From CAVVIH01 sp963748295 (lineage in GTDB: Bacteria > Acidobacteriota > Vicinamibacteria > Vicinamibacterales > 2-12-FULL-66-21): DNA of 64,000 nucleotides. Shown one piece after another: positions 25,881 through 34,657 of this stretch. The stretch is taken from contig CAVVIH010000002.1 in assembly GCA_963748295.1 (NCBI GenBank), forward strand, positions 124,001 through 188,000, given 5' to 3'. Each line of letters opens with the position of its first letter. Within the stretch, counting starts at the first letter, position 1. The notes beneath the pieces were generated by a model that searched no databases, was not told the origin of the DNA, and saw only the letters and a program-made list of their open reading frames with translations. Made by a program: the position numbers and the translations under genes.

Positions 25881-26891
25881 ATGAGTTACGCATTTGTTGG
25901 GAAGACGGCGCGGCTGGGAGGCGCGGCATGCCTCGCGGCGCTGGTGGCGTCCTGCACGATGAACGACCAGGAAGCGCCGCCCCTCACGGGACCGTCGGAG
26001 TTCGCCCGGTCGATCGTCGTCCAGGTATCGCCGGACGTCCTCTCGCAGGACGGCGCGTCGCAGAGCCTCATCACGGTCATCGCCAAGGGTCCGAATGGCG
26101 AGCCGCTGCGTGACGTGCAGATGCGCGCCGAGATTCACGTCAACGGCACGCCGGTCGATTTCGGCTCGCTTTCACAGCGCACGCTGTTCACGAACGCGGA
26201 AGGTCGCGCGACGGCGGTCTACACCGCGCCCCCGGGTCCGGCGGTCGGCGTCGACACCGGCACGATCGTCGACATCGTTGTCAGGCCGTTCGGCACCGAC
26301 TTCAACAACGCGACCATCAAGACCGCGGCGATCCGCCTGGTGCCGCCGAAGATCGTGATCCCGCCCGACGGCCTCAACGCGGCGTTCACCTTCGCGCCGA
26401 CGACGCCGGTCGACAACCAGGACGTGTTCTTCGACGCGAGCACCAGCCGCGGCAGCATCGCGAGCTTTTCGTGGGACTTCGGCGACGGGGCTCACGCTTC
26501 CGGCAGAACGACCGATCACTCGTTCGATCTGGCCGGCACCTACCACGTCACTCTGACCATCACGGACGAGTTCGGCCGCACCGCGACCGCGACGCAGCAA
26601 GTGACTGTCTCGGCCGGCACTATCCCGACGGCGGTGTTCGTGTTCTCGCCGACCTCGGTGCGCGTCGGTCAGAACATCGCGTTCAACGCGTCGGGCTCGC
26701 GCGCGGGAGTGGGACAGACGATCGAGAGCTTCACGTGGGACTTCGGCGACGGTGCGCCGCGGGTCACCACCGGTGAACCGACGATCAACCACGCCTTCAC
26801 GGTGGCCAACACCTACAACGTCACGCTGCTCGTCACCGACAGCAGCGGGAAGTTCGCGACGGTCACGGTCGCGATAACCGTGCTGCCCTGA
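25881..26891 (+). CDS. PKD/Ig-like domain lipoprotein
   Basis: 336 residues from ATG 25881 (AGGTGAG upstream). Lipoprotein signal with AALVASC, a Big/Ig-like domain (about 40-150: IVVQVSPDVLSQDGASQSLITVIA, then GRATAVYTAPPG), and two PKD domains (about 170-250 and 255-336) with SFSWDFGDG, HSFDLAGTYHVTLTITDE and FTWDFGDG, HAFTVANTYNVTLLVTD. Surface-exposed adhesive or structural protein. It is the last gene of the pil run. PKD proteins beside pilQ could help in pilus or surface interactions; that is inference. Confidence 0.82.
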   Translation: MSYAFVGKTARLGGAACLAALVASCTMNDQEAPPLTGPSEFARSIVVQVSPDVLSQDGASQSLITVIAKGPNGEPLRDVQMRAEIHVNGTPVDFGSLSQRTLFTNAEGRATAVYTAPPGPAVGVDTGTIVDIVVRPFGTDFNNATIKTAAIRLVPPKIVIPPDGLNAAFTFAPTTPVDNQDVFFDASTSRGSIASFSWDFGDGAHASGRTTDHSFDLAGTYHVTLTITDEFGRTATATQQVTVSAGTIPTAVFVFSPTSVRVGQNIAFNASGSRAGVGQTIESFTWDFGDGAPRVTTGEPTINHAFTVANTYNVTLLVTDSSGKFATVTVAITVLP

Positions 26892-26907
26892 TTGTAGAAT
26901 TGTCCGC

Positions 26908-27553
26908 ATGGCGGACTTTCCGCGCATCGAGGAACTGAAGCGCCGGGTCCAGCAGGACCCGGCGTCCATCGCGTTCGCGGCGCTCGCGGACGAATACCGG
27001 CGGGCCGGCCTCTTCGATGAGGCGGTCGAGACCTGCCGGGCCGGCCTCCAGCGACATCCCGCGTATCTGTCGGCCCGCGTCACGCTCGGACGATCGCTCC
27101 TCGAGCTGGGGGAGTTCGACGAGGCCGAAACCGAGCTCCAGCAGGTGCTGCGCGCGGCGCCCGAGAACCTGGCGGCGATCCGGGCGCTCGCCGACATCCA
27201 TCACCGGCGTGGTGACGTGCCGGACCGCATGCCTGAAGCCGCGGCGCCTCCAGCCCCCCTCGCGGTTTCCGCGCCTCCGGCCGATATTCCGGCAACCGCT
27301 TCGACGGTCGTGCCGTTCGCGCCGCCGGCAGCACCCGCGCCGGCCGTGCAGGCCGGTACCGGCACCGGCGCCGGCCCAGACGCCGGCCGAAAAGAAGCGG
27401 CCGGTCGAGAAGCCGGTCGAGAAACCGGTTGCGACGCCGGTGGCAGCCCCGGCCGTGACGCAGGATCCGGCGCTGCCGAAGCTGGAACGCTTCCTGGCGG
27501 CGATTCAGCGCGCCCGCCTGGAGCTCGACTCCGAGATCAATACAGGCCGCTGA
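26908..27553 (+). CDS. TPR-repeat protein (one-base frameshift)
   Basis: About 214 residues when joined. N-terminal TPR-like repeats (FAALADEYRRAGLFDEAVETC; ARVTLGRSLLELGEFDEAE; LAAIRALADIHHRRGD), then a Pro/Ala-rich linker and a helical tail (LPKLERFLAAIQRARLELD). Near 27355 an extra base shifts the frame; without correction the frame runs on into the peptidase downstream and mimics a 600-residue fusion. The corrected frame stops at 27553, 11 bases before the peptidase ATG. TAGAAT lies eight bases before the ATG, so the mRNA may be leaderless. No specific partner can be named. Confidence 0.75.
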
Positions 27554-27564
27554 GCCGGCAGGCG

Positions 27565-28710
27565 ATGACCATCCGTCCGTCCACGACGTTCCTCCCCCGG
27601 CTGGCGCACGCGCGCAACGAGATGCGGGCGCTGTCGCTCGACGCGCTGGTCGTCACGCATCTGGCGAACATCCGGTATCTCACCGGCTTCAGCGGAAGCG
27701 CCGGCATCGTCGTCCTGACGGGCGATCGATGCGCGCTGGTAGTGGATTTTCGCTATGTCACCGCGGCGCGCGCGTGTCTCGGCAGCGACCCGGACCTGAA
27801 GGACGCGGTGGAGCTCGTCGTTCCGCCCGAGAGCTACGACGAGACGCTGATCGGGCGGCTGAGAGCGACGGGGGCACACCGGATCGGCATCGAAGCCGCG
27901 TGGATGTCGGTCAGCCGCTTCAACCGGCTGTCGGCCGGCCTCGCGGCCGCGTCGCTGACCCCGCTGGTGCCGTCCGAGGCCTGCCCGGTGCTGGTGCCCA
28001 CCGAACGGGTGATCGAGCGCGCACGGATGATCAAGGACGATCGGGAGATTGCAACGCTCCGCGAAGCCGCCCGGCGGCTGGCGGCGGCTGCCGCCGAAGT
28101 GCCGGCGTTCGTGCGTCCGGGCCGTAGCGAGGTCGAGATCGCCGGGGATATCGAAGCGCTGCTGCGCCGCGTCGGGTTCGAGAAGCCGGCGTTCGAGACG
28201 ATCGTGGCGTCGGGCCCCAACAGCGCACGGCCGCACGCGCGGCCCGGCGGCCGGTTGCTGCAGCCGGGCGACGGGGTCGTGCTGGACTTTGGTGGCGTCT
28301 ACGACGGATACTGCGTGGATCTGAGCCGTACGGTTCAGGTCGGGGACGGGCCCCCGGAGTTTCGCCGCATGTTCGAGGCCGTCGCGGAGGCGCAGCGCGC
28401 CGCGATCGCGGCCGTCCGGCCCGGCGTCACCGCCAGTCAGGTGGATGCCGCGGCGCGCGGCGTGCTCGAACGTCACGGGCTCGCCGAGGCCTTCGGACAC
28501 GGGACGGGGCACGGTCTGGGGCTGGAGGTCCACGAAGAACCGCGCGTGGGCCGCCTCGCGTCCGGTCTCGTCGACACGCCGCTCGAGCCGGGCATGGTCT
28601 TCACGATCGAGCCGGGCGCCTACGTGGACGGCGTCGGCGGGGTCAGGATCGAAGACGACGTGCTGGTGACCGCGTCGGGTTGCGAAGTGCTGACACGCCC
28701 GAGTCCGTAG
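27565..28710 (+). CDS. Xaa-Pro peptidase (M24B family)
   Basis: 381 residues from ATG 27565. N-terminal creatinase domain (LSLDALVVTHLANIRYLTGFSGSAG), then a pita-bread metallopeptidase domain. The five metal ligands can be followed: DFGGVYDGYCVDLSRT (two Asp), GHGTGHGLGLEVHEEP (His), FTIEPGAY (Glu) and GGVRIEDDVLVT (Glu). It removes N-terminal residues before proline, cytoplasmic. It could be called pepP or pepQ; substrate length preference is not readable. It ends at the start of a GCACGT repeat array and precedes accB. Confidence 0.92.
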   Translation: MTIRPSTTFLPRLAHARNEMRALSLDALVVTHLANIRYLTGFSGSAGIVVLTGDRCALVVDFRYVTAARACLGSDPDLKDAVELVVPPESYDETLIGRLRATGAHRIGIEAAWMSVSRFNRLSAGLAAASLTPLVPSEACPVLVPTERVIERARMIKDDREIATLREAARRLAAAAAEVPAFVRPGRSEVEIAGDIEALLRRVGFEKPAFETIVASGPNSARPHARPGGRLLQPGDGVVLDFGGVYDGYCVDLSRTVQVGDGPPEFRRMFEAVAEAQRAAIAAVRPGVTASQVDAAARGVLERHGLAEAFGHGTGHGLGLEVHEEPRVGRLASGLVDTPLEPGMVFTIEPGAYVDGVGGVRIEDDVLVTASGCEVLTRPSP

Positions 28711-28771
28711 GCACGTCGCACGTGACAAGTCGCACGTCGCACGTCAGCACGTAGCAGGTCGCACGTGAGTC
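28711..28771. repeat. GCACGT-word intergenic repeat, copy 2
   Basis: Begins at the base after the peptidase stop codon. Same order of words as copy 1: GCACGTCGCACGTGACAAG, then GCACGTC units with GCAGGTC. The accB ribosome binding site (GGAGGG) follows directly. Confidence 0.78.
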
Positions 28772-28784
28772 GTCTGGAGGGTGA

Positions 28785-29264
<480 letters not shown>

Positions 29265-29269
29265 GCCCG

Positions 29270-30646
29270 ATGTTCAAGAAAATCCTCATTGCCAATCGCG
29301 GCGAGATCGCGCTGCGCGTGATTTGCGCGTGCCGCGAGCTCGGGATCAAGACCGTCGCCGTCTATTCCGAAGCGGACGAGAACTCGCTGCACGTGCGGTT
29401 CGCGGACGAGGACGTCTGCATCGGCCCGGCGCGCAGCGCCGACAGCTACCTCAGCGTCCCGGCGGTGCTCAGCGCCGCGGAGATCACCGGCGCCGACGCC
29501 ATCCATCCCGGCTACGGGTTCCTGTCCGAGAGCGCGTATCTCGCCGAAGTCTGCGAGGCGTGCCACATCAAGTTCATCGGCCCGGCGCCGAACGTCATCC
29601 GGCTGCTCGGCGACAAGGCCCGCGCGCGCCGCGCGATGAAGAAAGCCGGCGTGCCGATCCTGCCGGGGAGCGACGGCCCGATCGACGGCGAGGAGAAGGC
29701 GCTCAAGGTCGCCAAGGATCTCGGCTTTCCGATCATCATCAAGGCGGTCGCCGGCGGCGGCGGCCGCGGCATGCGCGTCGTCCGCGCGCCGGGCGAGCTG
29801 GGCAAGTCGCTGAAGACGGCGCAGCGCGAGGCGGAAGCCGCGTTTGGCGTCGGCGACGTCTACCTCGAGAAGTACGTCGAGAACCCGCGGCACATCGAGT
29901 TCCAGATCCTCGGCGACCATCATGGCGCGGTGGTGCACCTCGGCGAGCGCGAGTGCTCGATTCAGCGCCGGCATCAGAAGCTGATGGAGGAAGGCCCGTC
30001 GGTGGCGGTCACCGAAAAGATGCGCCGCAAGCTGGGGAGCACGGTGGTCGACGCCGCCCGCGCGGTGCAGTACACCAACGCCGGCACGTTCGAGTTCCTC
30101 CTCGACGACAAGGGCAACTTCTTCTTCCTCGAGGTCAACACCCGCGTGCAGGTCGAGCACCCGGTGACCGAATTCATCACCGGCATCGACATCGTCAAGG
30201 AGCAGATCCGGATCGCGGCGGGGGAGCGGCTGTCGTTCAAGCAGGGCGACGTCACGTTCACCGGCCACGCGATCGAGTGCCGCGTCAACGCGGAGGATCC
30301 CGAGACCTTCACGCCGTCGCCGGGCGTGATCCACGCGTTCAGCGTGCCCGGCGGGCCCGGCGTCCGGGTCGACACCTACGCGCACTCCGAGTGCACCATC
30401 CCGCCGTACTACGATTCGATGATCGCCAAGATCATCGTGCACGGCCGCGACCGGCAGGAAGCGATCGCGCGGATGCGGCGCACGCTCGAGATGACGGTCA
30501 TCGAGGGGATCAAGACCTCGATCCCGATGCACCTCAAGATCCTCAACGACCCCGACTTCATCGCCGGGCGGCTCAGCACGGCGTTCATGGAGCGGTACCT
30601 CACCGAGAAGAAGAAGTCCGACGGAAAGCTCGCGGAGGCGGTGTAA
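29270..30646 (+). CDS. accC: Biotin carboxylase of acetyl-CoA carboxylase
   Basis: 458 residues (E. coli 449). ATP-grasp enzyme that carboxylates biotin on AccB. Motifs: KILIANRGEIALRVI at the start, ADAIHPGYGFLSE, IIKAVAGGGGRGMR (Gly-rich ATP loop), ERECSIQRRHQKLMEE, FFLEVNTRVQVEHPVTE (metal and catalytic site), GHAIECRVNAEDP. ATG 29270 gives the canonical N-terminus; the longer upstream frame is overlap with accB. The accBC pair is classical. Confidence 0.97.
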   Translation: MFKKILIANRGEIALRVICACRELGIKTVAVYSEADENSLHVRFADEDVCIGPARSADSYLSVPAVLSAAEITGADAIHPGYGFLSESAYLAEVCEACHIKFIGPAPNVIRLLGDKARARRAMKKAGVPILPGSDGPIDGEEKALKVAKDLGFPIIIKAVAGGGGRGMRVVRAPGELGKSLKTAQREAEAAFGVGDVYLEKYVENPRHIEFQILGDHHGAVVHLGERECSIQRRHQKLMEEGPSVAVTEKMRRKLGSTVVDAARAVQYTNAGTFEFLLDDKGNFFFLEVNTRVQVEHPVTEFITGIDIVKEQIRIAAGERLSFKQGDVTFTGHAIECRVNAEDPETFTPSPGVIHAFSVPGGPGVRVDTYAHSECTIPPYYDSMIAKIIVHGRDRQEAIARMRRTLEMTVIEGIKTSIPMHLKILNDPDFIAGRLSTAFMERYLTEKKKSDGKLAEAV

Positions 30647-30650
30647 CCCG

Positions 30651-31262
30651 CTGGGCGTTCCCGCGCTCTATCCCATCATCGACACCGGGCTCTGCCGCGC
30701 GCGGGGCGTCGATCCGGTCGCGCTCGCTGCCGCTTGCGTCCGCGGCGGCGCTTCCTGGCTGCAGCTGCGGGCGAAAACCGAGAGCGGGGCCGAATTCCTC
30801 GACCTGGCCGATGCGATGGTGGCGGCGGCAGCGGGCGCGCGCGTGATCGTCAACGATCGCGCCGATATCGCCGCCCTGAGCCGGGCCGCCGGCGTCCACG
30901 TCGGCCAGGACGATCTGGCGGTCGAGGACGCCCGGGCGATCGTCGGGCCGGACGCACTCGTCGGCGTGTCCACACACGACGCGGCTCAGGTGCGGGAGGC
31001 GCTGGCGACCAGCGCCACCTACGTCGCGGTCGGCCCGATCTTCCGGACCGGCACGAAGGAGACGGGCTACGAACCGCGCGGCCTCGAGCTCATTCGCGAG
31101 GCATCCGGAAGAGGCAAGCCGGTCGTCGCGATCGGCGGCATCACGATCGAGACGGCGCCGCAGGTCATCTCGGCAGGGGCCTCAGCCGTCGCGGTGATCT
31201 CCGACCTGCTGGTAGTCGATCCCGAGGATCGAGTCCGGCACTACTTGCGGATCCTTGCGTGA
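30651..31262 (+). CDS. thiE: Thiamine-phosphate synthase
   Basis: About 203 residues. Couples HMP-PP and thiazole phosphate to thiamine phosphate. TIM barrel with ALYPIIDTGLC near the start, ASWLQLRAKTESGAEFL (V/LQLRxK motif), VIVNDRADIAAL, VHVGQDDL, VGVSTHD, YVAVGPIFRTGTKE and VVAIGGIT. Homology clearly begins near 30655, but there is no ATG or GTG in that frame before 30816; CTG 30651 is the only near-cognate codon after the accC stop. Either a CTG start is used, or a base error hides the true start. Confidence 0.88.
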   Translation: MGVPALYPIIDTGLCRARGVDPVALAAACVRGGASWLQLRAKTESGAEFLDLADAMVAAAAGARVIVNDRADIAALSRAAGVHVGQDDLAVEDARAIVGPDALVGVSTHDAAQVREALATSATYVAVGPIFRTGTKETGYEPRGLELIREASGRGKPVVAIGGITIETAPQVISAGASAVAVISDLLVVDPEDRVRHYLRILA

Positions 31263-31328
31263 GACCGCGTCCGCCGACATATAATCCATTCGTTTTTCTC
31301 CTTCGGTCCCCTGTGCAGGAGGCACCCG

Positions 31329-32840
31329 GTGCAAAGTAGAGTTCAAGCGCAGCGAGGCGACAGATCGACCAACCAGCTGTTTCGGACCAAGTCGATCGAC
31401 AGCCTGATGGCCGACGCGCAGTCGACCGGCGAGCACACCCTCAAGCGAACGCTGGGCCCGGTATCGCTGATCGCGCTGGGCATCGGCGCGATCATCGGCG
31501 CCGGTCTGTTCGTGCGGACCGCCGCGGCGATTGCCGATCGCGCCGGCCCGTCCGTCACCCTCGCTTTCATCGTCGCCGGCATCGGCTGCGCGTTCGCGGG
31601 CCTCTGCTATGCCGAGTTCGCGTCGATGATTCCGGTCGCCGGCAGCGCCTACACCTATTCCTACGCGACGATGGGGGAGTTCGTCGCCTGGGTCATCGGC
31701 TGGGACCTCGTGCTCGAGTATGCCGTCGGCGCCGCGACGGTCGCGATCGCCTGGAGCGAATACCTCAATCGCGTGCTCGAATGGTTCGGGATGCGCATCC
31801 CGTACGAATGGGCGCATTCCCCGTGGGACGTCGCCGCCGCGACCGGCGAGCACGGGATCATGAACATCCCGGCGGTGATCATCCTCGGCCTGCTGTCCGC
31901 GCTGCTCATCCGCGGCACGCAGGAATCCGCGCTCGTCAACAGCATCATCGTCGTCGTCAAGGTGACGATCGTGCTGATGGTGATCGCGATCGGCTGGGGC
32001 TTCATCAACCCGGCGAACCACACGCCGTTCATCCCGGAAGCCACGACTTACGTGACGCACCAGGGCGTGACGCACAACTACGGCGGCATCATGGGGATAT
32101 TAGGCGCGGCCGGCGTCGTGTTCTTCGCGTACATCGGGTTCGACGCCGTGTCCACGGCGGCGCAGGAAGCGAAGAACCCGAAGCGGGACATGCCGATCGG
32201 CATCCTCGGATCGCTGGTCGTCTGCACGGTCCTCTACGTGCTGTTCTCCTACGTGCTCAGCGGCGTGGCGACGGTCGAGGACTTCCGCTCCACCGGCCGC
32301 GAGGCGTCGGTCGCGTTCGCGATCTCGAAATACATGACCGGCTACGAGTGGCTGTCGCGCGCCGTCACGGTCGCGATTCTCGCCGGGTTCTCGTCGGTCA
32401 TCCTGGTCATGCTGCTCGGCCAGTCGCGGGTGTTCTACTCGATGAGCCGTGACGGCCTCGTACCGCCGGTGTTCTCGGCGATCCATCCGAAATACCGCAC
32501 GCCCTATAAGTCGAACATCCTGTTCTTCGTCTTCACCGCCCTGTTCGGCGCGTTCGTTCCCGGCGACATCGTCGGCGAGATGACGAGCATCGGCACGCTG
32601 TTCGCGTTCATCCTGGTCTGCGCGGGCGTGTGGATCATGCGGCACCGGCGCCCGGATCTCGAGCGCGGCTTCAGGGTGCCGGCGATTCCATTCGTCGCGA
32701 TTGCCGGCATCGTGACCTGCGGGGCGATGATCTATGGCCTCGGCTGGACGAACTGGCTGCGGCTCGGCGGATGGCTTGCCGTCGGTCTGGTCCTCTACCT
32801 GGCATACGGGCGGAAACACAGCAAGCTCCGCACCGCGTGA
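31329..32840 (+). CDS. APC-family amino-acid permease (CAT-like)
   Basis: 503 residues, about 12 to 14 membrane helices. After a cytoplasmic N-terminus comes LKRTLGPVSLIALGIGAIIGAGLFV, the APC helix-1 signature, then CAFAGLCYAEFASMIPVAGSAYTYSYATMGEF, typical of cationic amino-acid transporters, and FFAYIGFDAVSTAAQEAKNPKRDMP near residue 260. Proton- or Na-coupled uptake of amino acids is expected; substrate is not readable. GTG start. It is followed by a clear intrinsic terminator (32873-32900) and a repeat array. Confidence 0.9.
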   Translation: MQSRVQAQRGDRSTNQLFRTKSIDSLMADAQSTGEHTLKRTLGPVSLIALGIGAIIGAGLFVRTAAAIADRAGPSVTLAFIVAGIGCAFAGLCYAEFASMIPVAGSAYTYSYATMGEFVAWVIGWDLVLEYAVGAATVAIAWSEYLNRVLEWFGMRIPYEWAHSPWDVAAATGEHGIMNIPAVIILGLLSALLIRGTQESALVNSIIVVVKVTIVLMVIAIGWGFINPANHTPFIPEATTYVTHQGVTHNYGGIMGILGAAGVVFFAYIGFDAVSTAAQEAKNPKRDMPIGILGSLVVCTVLYVLFSYVLSGVATVEDFRSTGREASVAFAISKYMTGYEWLSRAVTVAILAGFSSVILVMLLGQSRVFYSMSRDGLVPPVFSAIHPKYRTPYKSNILFFVFTALFGAFVPGDIVGEMTSIGTLFAFILVCAGVWIMRHRRPDLERGFRVPAIPFVAIAGIVTCGAMIYGLGWTNWLRLGGWLAVGLVLYLAYGRKHSKLRTA

Positions 32841-32872
32841 TAAAGACCGTCGCGGACGCGACGTGATTGGTG

Positions 32873-32900
32873 ACCGCCGGCCGATTACGGCCGGCGGTTT
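32873..32900 (+). terminator. Intrinsic terminator after the permease gene
   Basis: Perfect 11-base stem ACCGCCGGCCG/CGGCCGGCGGT (32873-32883 with 32888-32898), loop ATTA, followed by TTTATTGTTT. It lies about 30 bases after the permease stop. Confidence 0.82.
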
Positions 32901-32905
32901 ATTGT

Positions 32906-33004
32906 TTCAGCTGTCAGCTGTCAGCTATCAGCCGTCAGCTTTAGCGGAACAGCTGAGAACTGAAGGCTGAGGCTGACAGCTGAGAGCTGACAGCTGAAAG
33001 CTGT
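32906..33004. repeat. CAGCTGTCAGCT-word repeat upstream of folD
   Basis: About ten degenerate copies of CAGCTGT/CAGCTAT/CAGCTTT in the first half and the complementary TGAGAACTGA/CTGACAGCTGAGAGCTGA in the second half, making a long imperfect inverted repeat. The array reaches within about ten bases of the folD start. The same word family lies between sdhA and sdhB (46148-46230). Confidence 0.8.
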
Positions 33005-33011
33005 TACATCC

Positions 33012-33962
33012 TTGTCCAACATCCAATCCCCGGTTGCCCGCCGCCTCGATGGGAACGCGATCGCCGCCGCGATACGCGAGTCCGTGCTCCCCGCGGTTCG
33101 TGACTTTACCGCCGCCGCTGGCCGTCCGCCCGGCCTCGGCATCGTGCTGGTCGGCGAAGATGCCGCATCGGAGATCTACGTCAGGAACAAGGTGCGGGCG
33201 GGAACGGAGGCAGGCATCCGCGTCGATCTCGAACGCCTGCCGGCGACGGCGACGCTCGACGAGCTGCTGGCCCTGGTCGGCCGCTTGAACCGCAGCGCCG
33301 AACACGACGGAATCCTCGTGCAGTCGCCGCTGCCATCGGCAATGGGCCGCGGGGCCACGCAACGCGTCTTCGACGCGATCGACCCGGCCAAGGACGTCGA
33401 CGGCTTCAATCCGGTCAACGTCGGCAGGCTCGTGCAGGGCAGGGCCATCCTCGCGCCCTGCACGCCGTCGGGCGTGATCGAGATGCTCGAGCGGAGCGGC
33501 GTGCGCATCGCCGGCACGCGCGCGGTGGTGATCGGCCGCAGCGAGATCGTCGGCAAGCCGATGGCCATGCTGCTGCTGCAGCGCGACGCGACCGTGACGA
33601 TCTGCCACTCGAAGACGCCGGACCTGCCGTCGGTCGCCGCGTCGGCCGACATCCTCGTCGCGGCAATCGGCCGCGCCGGTTTCGTGACGCCGGACTTCGT
33701 CAAGCGCGGCGCCACGGTCGTCGACGTCGGCATCAACCGGGTCTCGGATCTCGCGGCGGCGCGCGCGCTGTTCGGCGCCGATTCGCCGCGCCTCGCCGAC
33801 TTCGACAAGCGCGGGTCGGTGATCGTCGGCGACGTCCATCCCGCGGTCGCGTCGGTGGCCGGCGCGCTGACGCCGGTGCCTGGCGGCGTCGGCCCGCTGA
33901 CGATCGCCATGCTGCTCAAGAACACCGTCGCCGCCGCGCGGGCCCGGACGGGCATGGCCTGA
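33012..33962 (+). CDS. folD: Methylenetetrahydrofolate dehydrogenase/cyclohydrolase
   Basis: 316 residues, bifunctional enzyme of one-carbon metabolism. TTG start. Motifs: PGLGIVLVGEDAASEIYVRNKVRAG with the catalytic Tyr and Lys, GILVQSPLP, DPAKDVDGFNPVNVGRL, PCTPSGVIEMLE, VVIGRSEIVGKPMAMLLL for NADP binding, and PVPGGVGPLTIAMLL. Slightly longer than the usual 285-300 because of an insertion near the C-terminal DVGINRVSDLAAARALFGADS. It is followed 2 bases later by coaE. Confidence 0.95.
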   Translation: MSNIQSPVARRLDGNAIAAAIRESVLPAVRDFTAAAGRPPGLGIVLVGEDAASEIYVRNKVRAGTEAGIRVDLERLPATATLDELLALVGRLNRSAEHDGILVQSPLPSAMGRGATQRVFDAIDPAKDVDGFNPVNVGRLVQGRAILAPCTPSGVIEMLERSGVRIAGTRAVVIGRSEIVGKPMAMLLLQRDATVTICHSKTPDLPSVAASADILVAAIGRAGFVTPDFVKRGATVVDVGINRVSDLAAARALFGADSPRLADFDKRGSVIVGDVHPAVASVAGALTPVPGGVGPLTIAMLLKNTVAAARARTGMA

Positions 33963-33964
33963 CG

Positions 33965-34553
33965 ATGGTGCGCGCCGCGCTGACCGGCGGGATCGCGACC
34001 GGCAAATCGGTCTGCCTGGCAGCGTTCGCCGCGCTCGGCGCCGCTACCATCGACGCCGATCGGCTGGCCAGGGACGCCGTCGCGCCGGGAACGACCGGCC
34101 TCGCGCGGGTGGTCGAGCGCTTCGGCAGCGCGCTGCTGCGCGCCGACGGCTCGCTCGATCGCGCGGCGCTCGGCCGCATCGTGTTCACCGACCGCGCCGC
34201 GCGGGCGGACCTCGAAGCGATCATCCACCCCGAGGTCTACAGCCGCATCCGCGAATGGTCGGCGAACCTGCCCGCCGGCACCCGCTGTGTCGATTGCCGA
34301 CATCCCGCTCCTCTTCGAGACCGGCCAGCAGCACCAGTTCGACACCGTCATCGTCTGCGCCTGCGAACCGGCCGAACAGATCCGCCGCATCCAGGCGCGC
34401 GATCGCCTGAGCGAGGCGGAAGCCCGCGACCGCCTCAACGCGCAGTGGCCGATCGAGGAAAAGGTCAGTCGCGCGGATCACCTCATCCGAACCGACGGGA
34501 CAATGGACGATACGCGTGAGCAAGTCAGGCGCGTGTATGAGCTATTAAGGTAG
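33965..34553 (+). CDS. coaE: Dephospho-CoA kinase (one-base frameshift)
   Basis: Last step of coenzyme A synthesis. The N-terminal half has the P-loop LTGGIATGKSVC and TIDADRLARDAVAPGT; the frame then shifts near 34285, where one extra base follows LPAGTR. Continuing in the next frame gives VSIADIPLLFETG (the family's PLLFE motif), IQARDRLSEAEARDRLNAQWP and a normal C-terminus. The joined protein has about 195 residues, the expected size. Immediately 3' of folD; it ends before a long inverted repeat. Confidence 0.88.
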
Positions 34554-34574
34554 GAACGTCGCTCGTTCACGACG

Positions 34575-34648
34575 TTCCCGACGATCACGAAGATCACGAC
34601 GTCAAAGAGATGCTTCGTGGTCGTCGTGATCATCGTGATCGTCGGGAA
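34575..34648. terminator. Long inverted repeat between convergent coaE and lapB
   Basis: Two 27-base arms (34575-34601 and 34622-34648) match with only one or two mismatches: TTCCCGACGATCACGAAG and its complement. The arms are themselves built of the word GATCACGA/GATCACGACG. Placed between two convergent genes it could serve as a two-way terminator or RNA-stabilising hairpin, although it lacks U-runs. Confidence 0.7.
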
Positions 34649-34657
34649 TTGCGTCCG

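Noticed and set aside
26908..28710. Apparent 600-residue fusion of a TPR protein with an Xaa-Pro peptidase
   Set aside because: The middle section is nonsense in that frame; a one-base shift restores a separate TPR protein ending at 27553 and a normal peptidase start at 27565.
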